DNA of 64,000 bases, from the NCBI GenBank assembly GCA_964410625.1, contig CAYPHY010000006.1:199454-263453 (forward strand). The letters run 5' to 3'. Positions 32,665 to 44,045 of the stretch are shown here, in pieces (within the stretch, counting starts at the first letter, position 1; each line of letters opens with the position of its first letter). The position numbers and the translations under genes were made by a program. The stretch comes from CAYPHY01 sp964410625 (lineage in GTDB: Bacteria; Chloroflexota; Anaerolineae; Promineifilales; Promineifilaceae). The notes below the pieces were generated by a model. That model searched no databases. It was given only the letters and a program-made list of their open reading frames with translations, and had not been told where the DNA came from.

Positions 32665-32695
32665 CCTGTTAAACTCTTTCAATTCCTGTTAAACT
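32665..32695. promoter_or_regulatory. Direct repeat, candidate operator of DUF433/DUF5615 module
   Basis: CCTGTTAAACT occurs twice, exactly 20 bp apart (two helical turns), ending 7 bp before the DUF433 ATG. The spacing suits two regulator dimers on one DNA face. Confidence 0.55.
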
Positions 32696-32702
32696 AGGTT
32701 GT

Positions 32703-33011
32703 ATGGAAAACACAGATACCATTCAGGCCATTGAGCTAATTGCCACGAATCCTGTAATACGCCACGGCAGGCCCTATATCCTAAACACAACCGTAACGGT
32801 CAGCGACATCGTCATCGCCAAGAATTATCATAATCTGGACGCTGACGGAATTGCCGATTGGTATGGTTTGACATTGCCACAAGTGTATGCTGCTCTTGCT
32901 TATTACTACGCTCATAAACCTGATATTGACGAAATGATACGCACCCAATTTCGCCGCGCCGAACAATTAAAGGAGAACCGTGTTGGCAGCCGGCATACGC
33001 TTCTATCTTGA
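32703..33011 (+). CDS. DUF433 antitoxin-like protein
   Basis: The 102-residue protein contains the DUF433 core: IATNPVIRHGRPYILNTTVT, then the winged-helix-like VSDIVIAKNYHNLDADGIAD, WYGLTLPQVYAALAYYYAHK and DEMI. DUF433 proteins are antitoxins or DNA-binding partners of DUF5615 PIN-like toxins. It overlaps the next gene by 32 bp. It is placed on the plus strand inside the minus-strand MoxR/DUF5691 region. Confidence 0.87.
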   Translation: MENTDTIQAIELIATNPVIRHGRPYILNTTVTVSDIVIAKNYHNLDADGIADWYGLTLPQVYAALAYYYAHKPDIDEMIRTQFRRAEQLKENRVGSRHTLLS

Positions 33012-33318
33012 TGAAAATCTTCCCATCGCAATCGCTGAACAATTAAGACGTCGCGGCATAGAAGTGGTTACGGCCCGCGATCTAAATGTGCTTGGTCGAA
33101 GCGATGATTCCCATCTCCAACTAACTATAAGCACGGGCTATGTCCTTTGTACGAATGATGCTGATTTCGTAGAAATTGACGCCCATGGAATTGAACATAC
33201 AGGTATCGTCTTTGGTCAACAACACAAACATGGTATCGGTGACTGGGTACGATATTTGGAGCTTATTCATGCCATATATGAACCTGAAGACATGTGGAAT
33301 CATGTTGAATACCTGTAA
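32980..33318 (+). CDS. DUF5615 PIN-like toxin
   Basis: The 112-residue protein starts at GTG 32980 with AGGAG 4 nt upstream. It reads FYLDENLPIAIAEQLRRRG, VVTARDLNVLGRSDD and LCTNDADFVEI, the acidic residues of the PIN-like nuclease active site (DEN, D..D, NDxDF). It is the likely ribonuclease toxin of the pair. It ends 12 bp from the convergent DUF5691 stop. Confidence 0.87.
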   Translation: MLAAGIRFYLDENLPIAIAEQLRRRGIEVVTARDLNVLGRSDDSHLQLTISTGYVLCTNDADFVEIDAHGIEHTGIVFGQQHKHGIGDWVRYLELIHAIYEPEDMWNHVEYL

Positions 33319-33329
33319 AAATTTATGTC

Positions 33330-34880
33330 TCACTGAATCGTATCCAGCATCTCATCCCTAAAAGTAATTGTCTTCAAAAATGTCTTGACCGCCTGTTTCC
33401 AGGGATCGCTTAGTTCGCTGGTTGCAAAGGCTTCGGCCGCATATCCCGCCACCTCCGGCACACATTGTCTGGCCAGTTGGCGCATTTGATGTCGTAGTAT
33501 GGGGGATGCTTTGCTTTCATTCTCAAGCGTGGCCTGTCCTACCAGAAAGTCAACCCACAACCGGCTTGTTGCCAAATCCCAGGGATGGGGCCAATGGCGC
33601 AAGAAGCGAATGAGGGGCATATTGGCCGCCACTGTCTGCTCTTTGTCAGAAACCCTTTTCTGCACCTCCGCAAAACAACGATCGGGGGGCAAAATGGCGA
33701 TGAGTCGCGCAGTGCGATCGCTGTAGCTGTCCTGCTCTAACAAGGTCATCGCCCACTCTACATTGCGCTGGCGCAGCGCGGCCGTCGCCAGGGCAGTTGT
33801 CAGCGTACGCGGCCACTTGCTGGTCTGGACGGCGCGGACAATCTCGGCCGGCTTTGCTTTCCAGCTCTCGCTCCAATGTGTAAGCGGTATTGCTCCGACT
33901 ATCTGGACCAACATCCGGGTGCGTTCATTGGGTGTTGGTTCGGCCGCTGCCGGGCGATTCACCCCATCACGCACCAGCGAATCTACAATCACCTCTGGAA
34001 AGCGGACGTTGATCTGGGCCTTTAGCTGTGGCGTCCAGAGCAGCATAGCGGCCCCATTGGCGATCATGCGCTGGCAAAGCCGCGAGTCGGGCAGGGAAGC
34101 CAGCAGTTCGGCCGCCTTCCGCCGCACCGTCACATCGCGGTCATCCAAAGCCCGTTCAAGGAATGGCTCATCCTCGGCGCTTAGCCCCTGCCCCAACGAA
34201 CGGATCAAGTCGCGGCGCATGGCATCGGCGTCACTCTTCCAGGTGCTTTCTAATAGCTGGCGGCCGACGGCGGGAGCGTGCAGGCGCAAATAGGCCAACA
34301 ATGCCCGGCGGCCGTTCAACTCCAGCTGTTGCCAGTGGGCGCGTAAAGTAGGCCAGTTGTCAAACTCGACGGTTGCGTACTCCCAGGCTGGGTTGAGCGC
34401 GGCGAGATGACGGCCGAGTTCCCCCAGGAGCGGATAGATAAATGGGCGGTGGCGCGGGACCTTTGCCCCTTGCTCCAATAAATGGGTCAGTTGTTCCCCC
34501 GGTGCGCAGAATCCGGCACAGTTAACCGCCTGTAGAAATTCCGGTAGTAGTTCAGGAAGTTCCTGGTTTAACAGGCGTTCGAGGAGGTGGGTGGCTGCGG
34601 CGGGGAGGGGCAACCGTTGGTCTTGAATAGTGGACTGGGACGGGGCTGCCTGCTCAACCGTCACTTGTCGCGGCAACCAGCCGACTTGTTGCTGGAGCAC
34701 GGTCGTTCCGGCAACAGCCAGCAACAACTCTTCGGCCGTAAGCGTTTGCTGCCACTGTGCCACTAACGCAGCCAGTGGCGTGGCGGAATCAGTCGCGGCT
34801 ATTAAATCTGGCGGTTCGCCGCGTCCAGTTCCTACCAGGGCTGCACCCACCAATTTTTGCCACAGACTCAGTTCATTCAT
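33330..34880 (-). CDS. DUF5691 family protein
   Basis: ATG 34880 gives 516 residues, beginning MNELSLWQKLVGAALVGTGR, the usual DUF5691 opening. The remainder is HEAT-like, with LGQGLSAEDEPFLERALDDR followed by RDVTVRRKAAELLASLP. Function is unknown, but the family travels with SWIM, MoxR, DUF5682 and VWA genes. An upstream in-frame start would translate a repeat and is rejected. Confidence 0.82.
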   Translation of the reverse strand: MNELSLWQKLVGAALVGTGRGEPPDLIAATDSATPLAALVAQWQQTLTAEELLLAVAGTTVLQQQVGWLPRQVTVEQAAPSQSTIQDQRLPLPAAATHLLERLLNQELPELLPEFLQAVNCAGFCAPGEQLTHLLEQGAKVPRHRPFIYPLLGELGRHLAALNPAWEYATVEFDNWPTLRAHWQQLELNGRRALLAYLRLHAPAVGRQLLESTWKSDADAMRRDLIRSLGQGLSAEDEPFLERALDDRDVTVRRKAAELLASLPDSRLCQRMIANGAAMLLWTPQLKAQINVRFPEVIVDSLVRDGVNRPAAAEPTPNERTRMLVQIVGAIPLTHWSESWKAKPAEIVRAVQTSKWPRTLTTALATAALRQRNVEWAMTLLEQDSYSDRTARLIAILPPDRCFAEVQKRVSDKEQTVAANMPLIRFLRHWPHPWDLATSRLWVDFLVGQATLENESKASPILRHQMRQLARQCVPEVAGYAAEAFATSELSDPWKQAVKTFLKTITFRDEMLDTIQ

Positions 34881-34897
34881 TTCAATAATTAAACAAT

Positions 34898-34966
34898 AGA
34901 AACCGGGTTTCTTAGCTTTTACTAGCCGGAACCGATTTCTCAACAGAAACCAGAAACCCGGTTTCT
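34898..34966. repeat. AGAAACCCGGTTTCT repeat (family R6)
   Basis: Two copies of the palindromic core, AGAAACCGGGTTTCT and AGAAACCCGGTTTCT, flank about 40 nt. Related elements lie at 48030-48094 and 53415-53482. It separates the DUF5691 and SWIM genes. Confidence 0.85.
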
Positions 34967-34980
34967 AAAGACAACAGTTT

Positions 34981-36303
34981 CTAAACGACCGCTCGCCAGC
35001 GATGCAGGTCAAGCCACTGCCCCTGCCGGTAGAGACTTATTGGCGTTAAATATGCACCGTTCCACTCACCGAATAGGGACAACGGCTCCCCGGCCGACAA
35101 CGCCAGCAATTGCCAACCCAGGTTAAAGCGGGGGGGCAAAGGTAAGACACTCCCTGCTTCGTCTCGCAACTGCCAGCCCATTGGCTCACGCTCGACCCGC
35201 AACTCGGACAACAGTAGCGGATAAATACGCAACCAGGGGTTAGCCGCTCGCGCCTGGGCATATTCACCGATGGCCTGCTCAATGGTGCGACGAGCGGCCA
35301 TGTTCGACGGTTGCCAATCATTGTCCACGTTGTCAGTTGGCGGCCGTATTTCACCCATAATCCGCGCGAACAGCGGCCAATTGCCTGGATAAAAGCCCAC
35401 TGTTGCCACGACAACCATACCTGTCGGCAAGCATAACGCCTGATTTACCTTGAGCGGCGGTGTCTCGGCCAGGAGGGCGAAACGGCCGCTCTCCCGACCC
35501 CACAGCCAAAGCCGCTGTTGTCGTTGACGTTCGGCAGTCTCCTGGCGACGGCCGAGAACCAGCCAATGATCGCTTATCTGCTGGATGGCGTCAGAGGGTG
35601 ATTGTTCTAGCTGCCAGCCCAGCGCCAACTGCAAATCCATCTGCGTGGCGGTCGAAAGTTGGTCGAAGCGCTTGAAACCCTGGATAAAGAGATAGAGCAA
35701 GCCCAATCGCGCCAGCAGTCGTTCCGGCCAATTGTCTTGCCCCGGCAATGCCGCCAGTTCGCGTACATCACGCGCCAACGGCTCGGCGTATACATCCACC
35801 AGGCGGTTGGCGGCGTCGAACCAGAATTGTTTCGGCCGTTGGGCGGCCGTTGCCAATCCTTGTTGCAGCAAGTCCTTTAGCCAGCGTTCCAGTTCTAACA
35901 AGCCCTGGGTCACAACCTCCAAGCGGTGCGCATGGATGGCCGAAAAGTCAGGAGTAGCAGTTGTTGATGAGTGTATCTCTGGTAAACAGTCGGAGACCCA
36001 GGAAGGTGTTTCTTCGCCAGTAGGGTTCACCGGCTGCTCGCTAAAATGGAGCAATAGGGCGATCAGGTGGCGACAGGGGAATTTAGCGGAGGTGCAACTA
36101 CAGCGGCCGTGCCAGGTGTTGGTGGAGAGGGCTGTTTGGGCCGGAGGGCGTTTTGGATCGGGGAATTCCGCCCAAAGCTGATGATTGCTGTAGCCGGAAT
36201 ATGACCAGTCGGTGGCGGCCGTTAATGTTCGCCCGGCCCGCTGGGTAGAGTAATCGGGAGCCAGGCCATAGACCTGCTCCCTTGTCAGTGGGAACCAATG
36301 CAT
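34981..36303 (-). CDS. SWIM zinc-finger protein
   Basis: The 440-residue protein has the SWIM motif C68-x-C70-x6-C77-x-H79 (CSCTSAKFPCRH) in its N-terminal part. A long, mostly helical region with no named domain follows. SWIM fingers bind DNA or protein. It is the first gene of the minus-strand set SWIM/DUF5691/MoxR/DUF5682/VWA, which recurs as a unit in other bacteria. ATG 36303 is the only sensible start. Confidence 0.85.
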   Translation of the reverse strand: MHWFPLTREQVYGLAPDYSTQRAGRTLTAATDWSYSGYSNHQLWAEFPDPKRPPAQTALSTNTWHGRCSCTSAKFPCRHLIALLLHFSEQPVNPTGEETPSWVSDCLPEIHSSTTATPDFSAIHAHRLEVVTQGLLELERWLKDLLQQGLATAAQRPKQFWFDAANRLVDVYAEPLARDVRELAALPGQDNWPERLLARLGLLYLFIQGFKRFDQLSTATQMDLQLALGWQLEQSPSDAIQQISDHWLVLGRRQETAERQRQQRLWLWGRESGRFALLAETPPLKVNQALCLPTGMVVVATVGFYPGNWPLFARIMGEIRPPTDNVDNDWQPSNMAARRTIEQAIGEYAQARAANPWLRIYPLLLSELRVEREPMGWQLRDEAGSVLPLPPRFNLGWQLLALSAGEPLSLFGEWNGAYLTPISLYRQGQWLDLHRWRAVV

Positions 36304-36370
36304 TTTTTATCGTTCAATCATTTGCAATACGCATTGGTTCGCCATTAGTTGCAAAAAATAGCTCGAATAG

Positions 36371-36455
36371 CTCACGCAAAGACGCAAAGATCGCCAAGTT
36401 TTTCCTTCGGCTTTGCTCAGGACAAGCCTTTGCGCCTTTTGCGACTTTGCGTGAG
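36371..36455. repeat. ACGCAAAG-type hairpin repeat (R2)
   Basis: CTCACGCAAAGACGCAAAGA is mirrored by GCGACTTTGCGTGAG. A CTTCGGCTTTGCTCAGGAC insert sits in the middle. It fills the SWIM/thioredoxin gap. Confidence 0.85.
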
Positions 36456-36464
36456 ATGCCTACT

Positions 36465-37241
36465 TCATGAAGATATTAGGGAACGATATTGTTGGGAGAG
36501 AGTGTCTTTTTCGCCTAGCAAGGTGAAGATAGCTTCGAAGATGCTTTTCACAGCCGATTTGTTGGTTCCCGTTTCCTGGTTGTGAGCGGCTAAGAGGGAG
36601 TAGAGCGCGGCCGATGGTTCGCGGCGGGTGAAGGCTTGGGCAGCCTGACGATAGAGGTCGTCGTGTGCTGATGGGCTGCCTAGCGGCTGCTGACCTTGGG
36701 AGACGCGACATTGCAGTTGAGCCAATGGGAGTAACTTTCGGGCATCGGCCGCTGCGTTCCCCTCCTGAATGGCCACCAATAGTCGCTCTGCCTGGCAACC
36801 TTCGCTGCGCTGCAGTGCTTCGCGTGCTTGCTGTAGGGCGGCGGTTGGATCGGCAGGTGGTGTCTTTGTCCCTACGGGCTTTCCTTTGTTCTCAGGCGCT
36901 GAATGACCGACGACACGGCGGAGAAAGGTGCGCACCATCGGTTCCGGCTGCGCCCCGACAAATTCATCAATTACCTTGCCATTGCAAAACGCCTTCACGG
37001 CCGGAATCCCACGCACATTATAGCGGGCGGATAAGTTCGGGTTCAGGTCGCTGTTGATCTTTGCCAAAATAAAGCCGCTATTCGCTTCATTAGCTAACCG
37101 TTCCAGCACCGGGCTGAGCATCCGGCACGGCCCACACCACGGCGCCCAAAAGTCTACCACCACCGGCAAATGGTACGACCGCTGGATGACTTCCTGCTCA
37201 AAGGTTGCCTGATTGACGTCAATCACTTTTGCTGAACTCAT
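36465..37241 (-). CDS. CnoX/YbbN-like thioredoxin-fold co-chaperone
   Basis: The 258-residue protein has a thioredoxin domain (1-110) with WCGPC at 34-38 and the cis-proline segment RGIPAVKAF. A linker follows, then a C-terminal TPR-like domain (from about 130) ending in the YbbN-type KSIFEAIFTLLGEKDTLSQQYR. CnoX proteins hold unfolding, oxidation-damaged proteins and pass them to DnaK or GroEL. The gene is divergent from clpB across 221 bp. GGAGG lies next to the ATG. Confidence 0.88.
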   Translation of the reverse strand: MSSAKVIDVNQATFEQEVIQRSYHLPVVVDFWAPWCGPCRMLSPVLERLANEANSGFILAKINSDLNPNLSARYNVRGIPAVKAFCNGKVIDEFVGAQPEPMVRTFLRRVVGHSAPENKGKPVGTKTPPADPTAALQQAREALQRSEGCQAERLLVAIQEGNAAADARKLLPLAQLQCRVSQGQQPLGSPSAHDDLYRQAAQAFTRREPSAALYSLLAAHNQETGTNKSAVKSIFEAIFTLLGEKDTLSQQYRSLISS

Positions 37242-37356
37242 AAATCCTCCTCTAATCGTTGAGATCTCTGAGGCTTTTTAAGAAAACTCAGAGGTCCTAT
37301 TACGCTAACCAATTCTTGCGCTCTAACCTGATTCTGACTGTAAGCTGGTATAGTAA

Positions 37357-37432
37357 TGATCGGTGTATTGGTGTATTCGTCTACTGATCTAATACACAAA
37401 TATTACCAATAAACCAATAACTAATACACCTA
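37357..37432. repeat. TATTGGTGTATTCGTC hairpin repeat (R5)
   Basis: GTGTATTGGTGTATTCGTC is mirrored by TTACCAATAAACCAATA and TAATACACC words. It lies between divergent cnoX and clpB, where a heat-shock promoter would be expected. No CIRCE or HAIR element is seen. Confidence 0.8.
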
Positions 37433-37462
37433 TTCACCTTGAAGTATCGGGAGTAGAAACCA

Positions 37463-40078
<2,616 letters not shown>

Positions 40079-40148
40079 AACGCGGGACGCAGATTATCGC
40101 TGATGGTACGCGGATTTGCGCTGATTTTCCTGTGCTGTCAGTTGAGGA

Positions 40149-40183
40149 AGCGCGTTGTATCACAACATACAACGCGCTTTTTG
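40149..40183 (+). terminator. Intrinsic terminator after clpB
   Basis: A perfect 12-bp stem (AGCGCGTTGTAT and its complement) with a 6-nt loop is followed by TTTTTG. An ACGCGGAT-type repeat fragment (R4) occupies 40080-40128 just before it. Confidence 0.87.
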
Positions 40184-40263
40184 TATACGATATAGTGGCA
40201 ACTATGGAAGCAACAACCCCCTGAGATTGTTCGTGTTATTGATTGTAGCTTTGCATCAGCCAA

Positions 40264-40800
40264 TTACGGTGGGTTTGGCACTACTGCTAATTGGGCTTCT
40301 AGCAATTCCTCTTGGCCATTATCCCACCTTACAATTGCATTATATGCTGGAGAGCTGATTCCCAAACCCTCGAGCATAGGAGCAAGATCATTTGGAACGC
40401 GACCTACTATTGTGCCATGCCAACCATCTCTAGCAACACCAACGACGCGCAAATCATACCAAGATCCAGATGGCAACTGTTTTAGGATTACAGAACGATC
40501 ATTTAGCGCACCAGCGCGGACTAATTCTTCCTCAAGTATCTGAAGAATATCTGAAATCAACTGAGCATCATTCCGACTCAAAAGTAACCGTCTTCTGTTA
40601 AAATCCTTGGCAAGTGTTTCATAGATCTGTCGAACACGTATACGGGATCGCAGAGAGCGAGAGTCAAGGCCGTCTACTACCATCTGGCGTAATCTTGTTA
40701 AGTGGGGAATATCCTCGGCATGTTTGATGCGGATGGTAATAACCCAATCTTCTACACCGTATTGAGAATCATCGGATAGCAGGCTAGTGTAGGTAGTCAT
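40264..40800 (-). CDS. Unknown protein, 178 residues
   Basis: No family is recognised. The N-terminal part (EDWVITIRIKHAEDIPHLTR) looks alpha/beta, a central region is helical and charged, and the C-terminal 70 residues look like a small beta-barrel (WYDLRVVGVARDGWHGTIVG; YNAIVRWDNGQEELLEAQL). No signal peptide or membrane segment is seen. GGAG lies 5 nt before the ATG. It may share a transcript with the two tiny genes upstream. Confidence 0.65.
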   Translation of the reverse strand: MTTYTSLLSDDSQYGVEDWVITIRIKHAEDIPHLTRLRQMVVDGLDSRSLRSRIRVRQIYETLAKDFNRRRLLLSRNDAQLISDILQILEEELVRAGALNDRSVILKQLPSGSWYDLRVVGVARDGWHGTIVGRVPNDLAPMLEGLGISSPAYNAIVRWDNGQEELLEAQLAVVPNPP

Positions 40801-40849
40801 TTATACTCCTTACAAGTCCAGTAAGTGACTAACCAGGTTTCACTTTTTA

Positions 40850-41014
40850 TCACATATTATGAATGCCACGGCTAAAGACAATAATGACTGCGATGATAAA
40901 GGCGGCCGAAACGCACCACACACTGTCAATACCAAGCTGTTCCGGCAACCACAAAATTGCGGCCATGATCAACCCGATGAAGAACACAACGGTAGCAAAT
41001 CTATCTGTATCCAT
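40850..41014 (-). CDS. Small two-helix membrane protein
   Basis: The start at 41014, preceded by an AGGA-type site, gives 54 residues with two membrane helices (FATVVFFIGLIMAAILWLP and VSAAFIIAVIIVFSRG). A longer frame to 41116 overlaps the zinc protein upstream and is unlikely. Function is unknown; it follows the zinc-finger microprotein by 19 bp. Confidence 0.55.
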   Translation of the reverse strand: MDTDRFATVVFFIGLIMAAILWLPEQLGIDSVWCVSAAFIIAVIIVFSRGIHNM

Positions 41015-41033
41015 CTTCCATATTCCTAACCGT

Positions 41034-41198
41034 TCATGCGACTTGACCGGTTCCAGAACATTGTGGACAAGTTTCTGTCTTTTGCCCTCCACAGGTTCGA
41101 CAAGTTCCCGTACCAAATGAATTGGTCACCGTTCCTTTGCCACTACATCCACGACATTTGATAGCACGACGGCCGCTACATCTAGGACATGTCCTCAT
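41034..41198 (-). CDS. DnaJ-type zinc-finger microprotein
   Basis: The 54-residue protein reads MRTCPRCSGRRAIKCRGC, then SGKGTVTNSFGTGTCRTC and GGQKTETCPQCSGTGQVA. Four C-x-x-C pairs at 4/7, 15/18, 33/36 and 44/47 follow the CxxCxGxG pattern of the DnaJ cysteine-rich domain, giving two zinc sites. GGAGAAAG lies just before the ATG. Such stand-alone modules may bind unfolded proteins or act as redox or assembly helpers. The dnaJ-like gene in this window lacks this domain. Confidence 0.75.
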   Translation of the reverse strand: MRTCPRCSGRRAIKCRGCSGKGTVTNSFGTGTCRTCGGQKTETCPQCSGTGQVA

Positions 41199-41578
41199 AT
41201 CTTTCTCCTATAATCTGTGAGGATAAGAGTTCGCGTCGTTGTAGTGGTTCTGCTAATCTTGCCTCACTATCACAATCAGCTACAATCTCCCCAACCTCGG
41301 CCGTCAAGAGGCAAAAACTTATAACAATAGCTCTCAACGTCGCGTAGAGGGCTACCGGTCACGGGGAACCGTTACAGACATTCGACCGCGCTATACCAAC
41401 TGCTTTGTCGCGCTTTTGGGAGTATGAACAAACGAGAACAGACCGACACCAACCTGCAACTGGAACACCCCGACTATCTATTGTGATGACGATGTGCGGC
41501 TGTTCTCATCTGCCAAACGGCCGCTGGACAACGATGACTCTGAGTATTTCTCCTTCTACATAGTTTACAGGATTATCC

Positions 41579-41594
41579 GTTGCACATGTGCAAC
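41579..41594. promoter_or_regulatory. Perfect 16-bp palindrome upstream of the STAND gene
   Basis: GTTGCACA and TGTGCAAC meet with no spacer, 35 bp before the ATG. It is a candidate operator, perhaps bound by the N-terminal helix-turn-helix of the protein itself. The rest of 41199-41578 shows no gene. Confidence 0.5.
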
Positions 41595-41629
41595 AGTGAC
41601 AAATTAACTACAACGGCCGTTCATTTGCA

Positions 41630-43942
41630 ATGAGTAAGAGGTCCTTTGCCGATATATTTAGGGAAGCTATAGAAACCTCTGGCTGTACGCTAGGCGAGAT
41701 TTCCCGCCGCTTGCGAGAGCGCGGCTTTCGCACAAACAAGGGGACACTGACACGTTGGAAGAATGCCGATAACGCCCCCAGTTTTAGGAACCTGGAGGTC
41801 TTGCGCTATTTGCCTGATGCGATGGATATGTCCGCGGCGCAAAAGGCAGCGTTCCTGAAAGCTATCAGCGTTGCCCTCGGCTTTACCGTCGCGGCCGTTG
41901 TGGAGGAGGAAGAAGCGGGATGGAGAGAAACGGCCGTCTTTCCTTACCGCCAACATTATGGGGCCGACACGCTGTCTCCCTTTGTCGGCCGCAAGCGGGA
42001 GTTGGCTCGCTTACAAAAGTGGGTGCGAGAGAACCATTCGGTGGTGATTAGCGGGCTGGGCGGCATTGGCAAAACGCGGCTGGCGCAGGAGTTGTTGCGC
42101 ACGGCCGTTTCCGACTTCGCCCATGGCTGTGAGTATCTTGAACTGACAGCGAACCAGGATAGCCTGCAAGTCACGCGCAGCATTGCCAGGCTATTGGGAC
42201 TTGACGCCGACAGCGTGAAGGGCAAGACCAGCCAGACAATCTTCGCCCAATTGCGCGACCGGTTGAAAGGGGTCAGGCTTTTGTTTTTGGTAGACAACGT
42301 GGAACACGTTGAGCAGGTACGCGAACTGGTTCGTGAACTCCCTGCTATCACCTGGGTCTTCACAACCAGGAACAGGGATTTGGAGCAGCTTGATGTCCGC
42401 GCTTTGCATTTAGAGCTGCCATCCCATGAGGAGGCAATGGAGATTTTTCGTGCCCACGCTAGACGGCCGGCGCTATTTATCGAAGAAAATTTGCCGCTGC
42501 TAGAGCAAGTGATTGAACCGCTCGGCCGTCTACCTCTGGCGTTGCGTCTCGTCGCTGGATTACTGGCTAATGAAATCATCCACGACATCCAGGGCTTAGA
42601 GACATGGATAGTCCAGGGTGGCTTGCGAAAAATACATTCGCCCACCACCAGGCTCCACCGGCTGTTTGAGCAGATCGTGGGTACTGTCTCTCCAGTGGCT
42701 CAGCAACTTTTTGAGATGTGCGGTCTTTTTGAAAGCACGACGATCAAAGTGGCGGCGCTACAAGCCATCAGCCAAAAGGTGGGTTTGCGGCCGTCGCTGG
42801 CGGACTGGGATATGCTCAGTAGCTATTCGCTGATTGCCTTCCCCGATGACGCTCAAACCCAAATCGAACTCCATCCCTTGCTCCACGACTATGCCAGACA
42901 ATGCCTGGCAGCCAGCCCTAAGCAAGCAGTGGTATGGGAAGCGTTTAAGGGGCACTTTCTGGAGGTGGCGGAGGCGATTTCGGATGCGGCCGATGACACG
43001 CAACGGGAGTATTGGCCACTATTGTCCATCGAACAGGAGTTACTCAAAGTCGCCGAGGCGTTTTACCAGGAGCGAGATTGGTTGCGTCTACAGCGTATCT
43101 GGCCCACTCTCTCTGGCTATCTGTGGAACACCGGCAACTATGCAGCCTATGAATCATTTGACCGCCAATGCCTGGAGGCTATGCGAGCCACCGGGGATAG
43201 CTATCGGGAAGCGATCATCCTCTCGGAACTCGGCTATGTGAAGATGGTCGCCGGGGAATGGGATGAAGCGGAAGCGTTGTTTCAGCTCTCCCAAGCTATT
43301 CACGACCGGTCGGCCGAGCAACTCGTGGAACAAGCGCGATTACGCCGCTATCGCGCCCATGTCGCCACCAGTCGCGGCGAATATGAGACGGCCGTTGCCT
43401 TACTGGACGACGCGGAAGCGCGGTTGACCCAGTTAACGAATCCGCCAGAAACAAGGCTGACGGCCGCCTGGATTTGGTTCTACACAGCCAAGATGATCGT
43501 ATATGCCACCTTTGGAGAGTTAGAAAAAGCGGCCTCCGCGGGCGAGATGGCCAACCATTTTTACCTGTGCCTCAGTTCCAAAAGGGGTGGCGCGAGATTG
43601 AGCGAGTTTAAGGTTAAACTCGGTGACGTCTTCTTCTTATTAGGGGAAGTAGATCGGGCGAAAGCGCTCTGGGAGGAAGCAATACAACTCCAGGAAGGGC
43701 TATTGCAATTGCCCGAACATGCCGAAGCGCAGATGCGTCTTTCATGGCTACAAGCCCAAGAGGAAGCGTGGAAAGAAGCCAGAGCGTTAGCCCGGACAGC
43801 ACAACGCACCTTCTTACGCTACGGCGAAACGGAACGCAGTTCCCAAATTGATCAGTTGTTTTCCTCTATAGATAAGGAGTCCAAGTCTACCTTGCCCTCG
43901 TTTAGTAGCTTGTTCAACAACCTAAACAATTGGGTATCATAA
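41630..43942 (+). CDS. STAND (NB-ARC-like) ATPase with N-terminal HTH and TPR-like C-terminus
   Basis: The 770-residue protein has an N-terminal helix-turn-helix-like domain (1-85; GCTLGEISRRLRERGFRTNK). A STAND NTPase module follows with GLGGIGKT (142-149), LLFLVDNVE (217-225), TTRNRDL (245-251) and RLPLALRLVAGLL. The second half is made of helical repeats (about 450-750), as in TPR sensor arms. STAND proteins are signal switches, acting as transcription regulators or as defence sensors. No effector nuclease or protease domain is fused, so regulator is the more likely role. Confidence 0.85.
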   Translation: MSKRSFADIFREAIETSGCTLGEISRRLRERGFRTNKGTLTRWKNADNAPSFRNLEVLRYLPDAMDMSAAQKAAFLKAISVALGFTVAAVVEEEEAGWRETAVFPYRQHYGADTLSPFVGRKRELARLQKWVRENHSVVISGLGGIGKTRLAQELLRTAVSDFAHGCEYLELTANQDSLQVTRSIARLLGLDADSVKGKTSQTIFAQLRDRLKGVRLLFLVDNVEHVEQVRELVRELPAITWVFTTRNRDLEQLDVRALHLELPSHEEAMEIFRAHARRPALFIEENLPLLEQVIEPLGRLPLALRLVAGLLANEIIHDIQGLETWIVQGGLRKIHSPTTRLHRLFEQIVGTVSPVAQQLFEMCGLFESTTIKVAALQAISQKVGLRPSLADWDMLSSYSLIAFPDDAQTQIELHPLLHDYARQCLAASPKQAVVWEAFKGHFLEVAEAISDAADDTQREYWPLLSIEQELLKVAEAFYQERDWLRLQRIWPTLSGYLWNTGNYAAYESFDRQCLEAMRATGDSYREAIILSELGYVKMVAGEWDEAEALFQLSQAIHDRSAEQLVEQARLRRYRAHVATSRGEYETAVALLDDAEARLTQLTNPPETRLTAAWIWFYTAKMIVYATFGELEKAASAGEMANHFYLCLSSKRGGARLSEFKVKLGDVFFLLGEVDRAKALWEEAIQLQEGLLQLPEHAEAQMRLSWLQAQEEAWKEARALARTAQRTFLRYGETERSSQIDQLFSSIDKESKSTLPSFSSLFNNLNNWVS

Positions 43943-44011
43943 CTTTCCTTGACAATATGAGATTGACTGACAATGGCTGGTGCTGGCTATATGAACTCGA
44001 TCACAGATTGT

Positions 44012-44039
44012 TGTTCCCATACCGGGAACATGATACAAT
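44012..44039 (+). promoter_or_regulatory. higBA promoter with operator in the spacer
   Basis: TTGTTC and TACAAT are 17 bp apart. The palindrome TGTTCCC-N5-GGGAACA (44012-44030) sits between and over them. The GTG start codon is 7 nt after the -10 box, so the mRNA is probably leaderless. Confidence 0.6.
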
Positions 44040-44045
44040 TTTTGC

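Noticed and set aside
37242..37462. CIRCE or HAIR element before clpB
   Set aside because: Neither consensus is present; only an R5 repeat and a weak 7-bp hairpin are seen.
40863..41120. Plus-strand frame antisense to the small membrane and zinc genes
   Set aside because: It is the shadow of two better-supported minus-strand genes with ribosome sites.
41630..43942. STAND ATPase considered as an anti-phage (Avs-like) protein
   Set aside because: No nuclease, protease or other effector domain is fused and the N-terminus is HTH-like, so a regulator is more likely.
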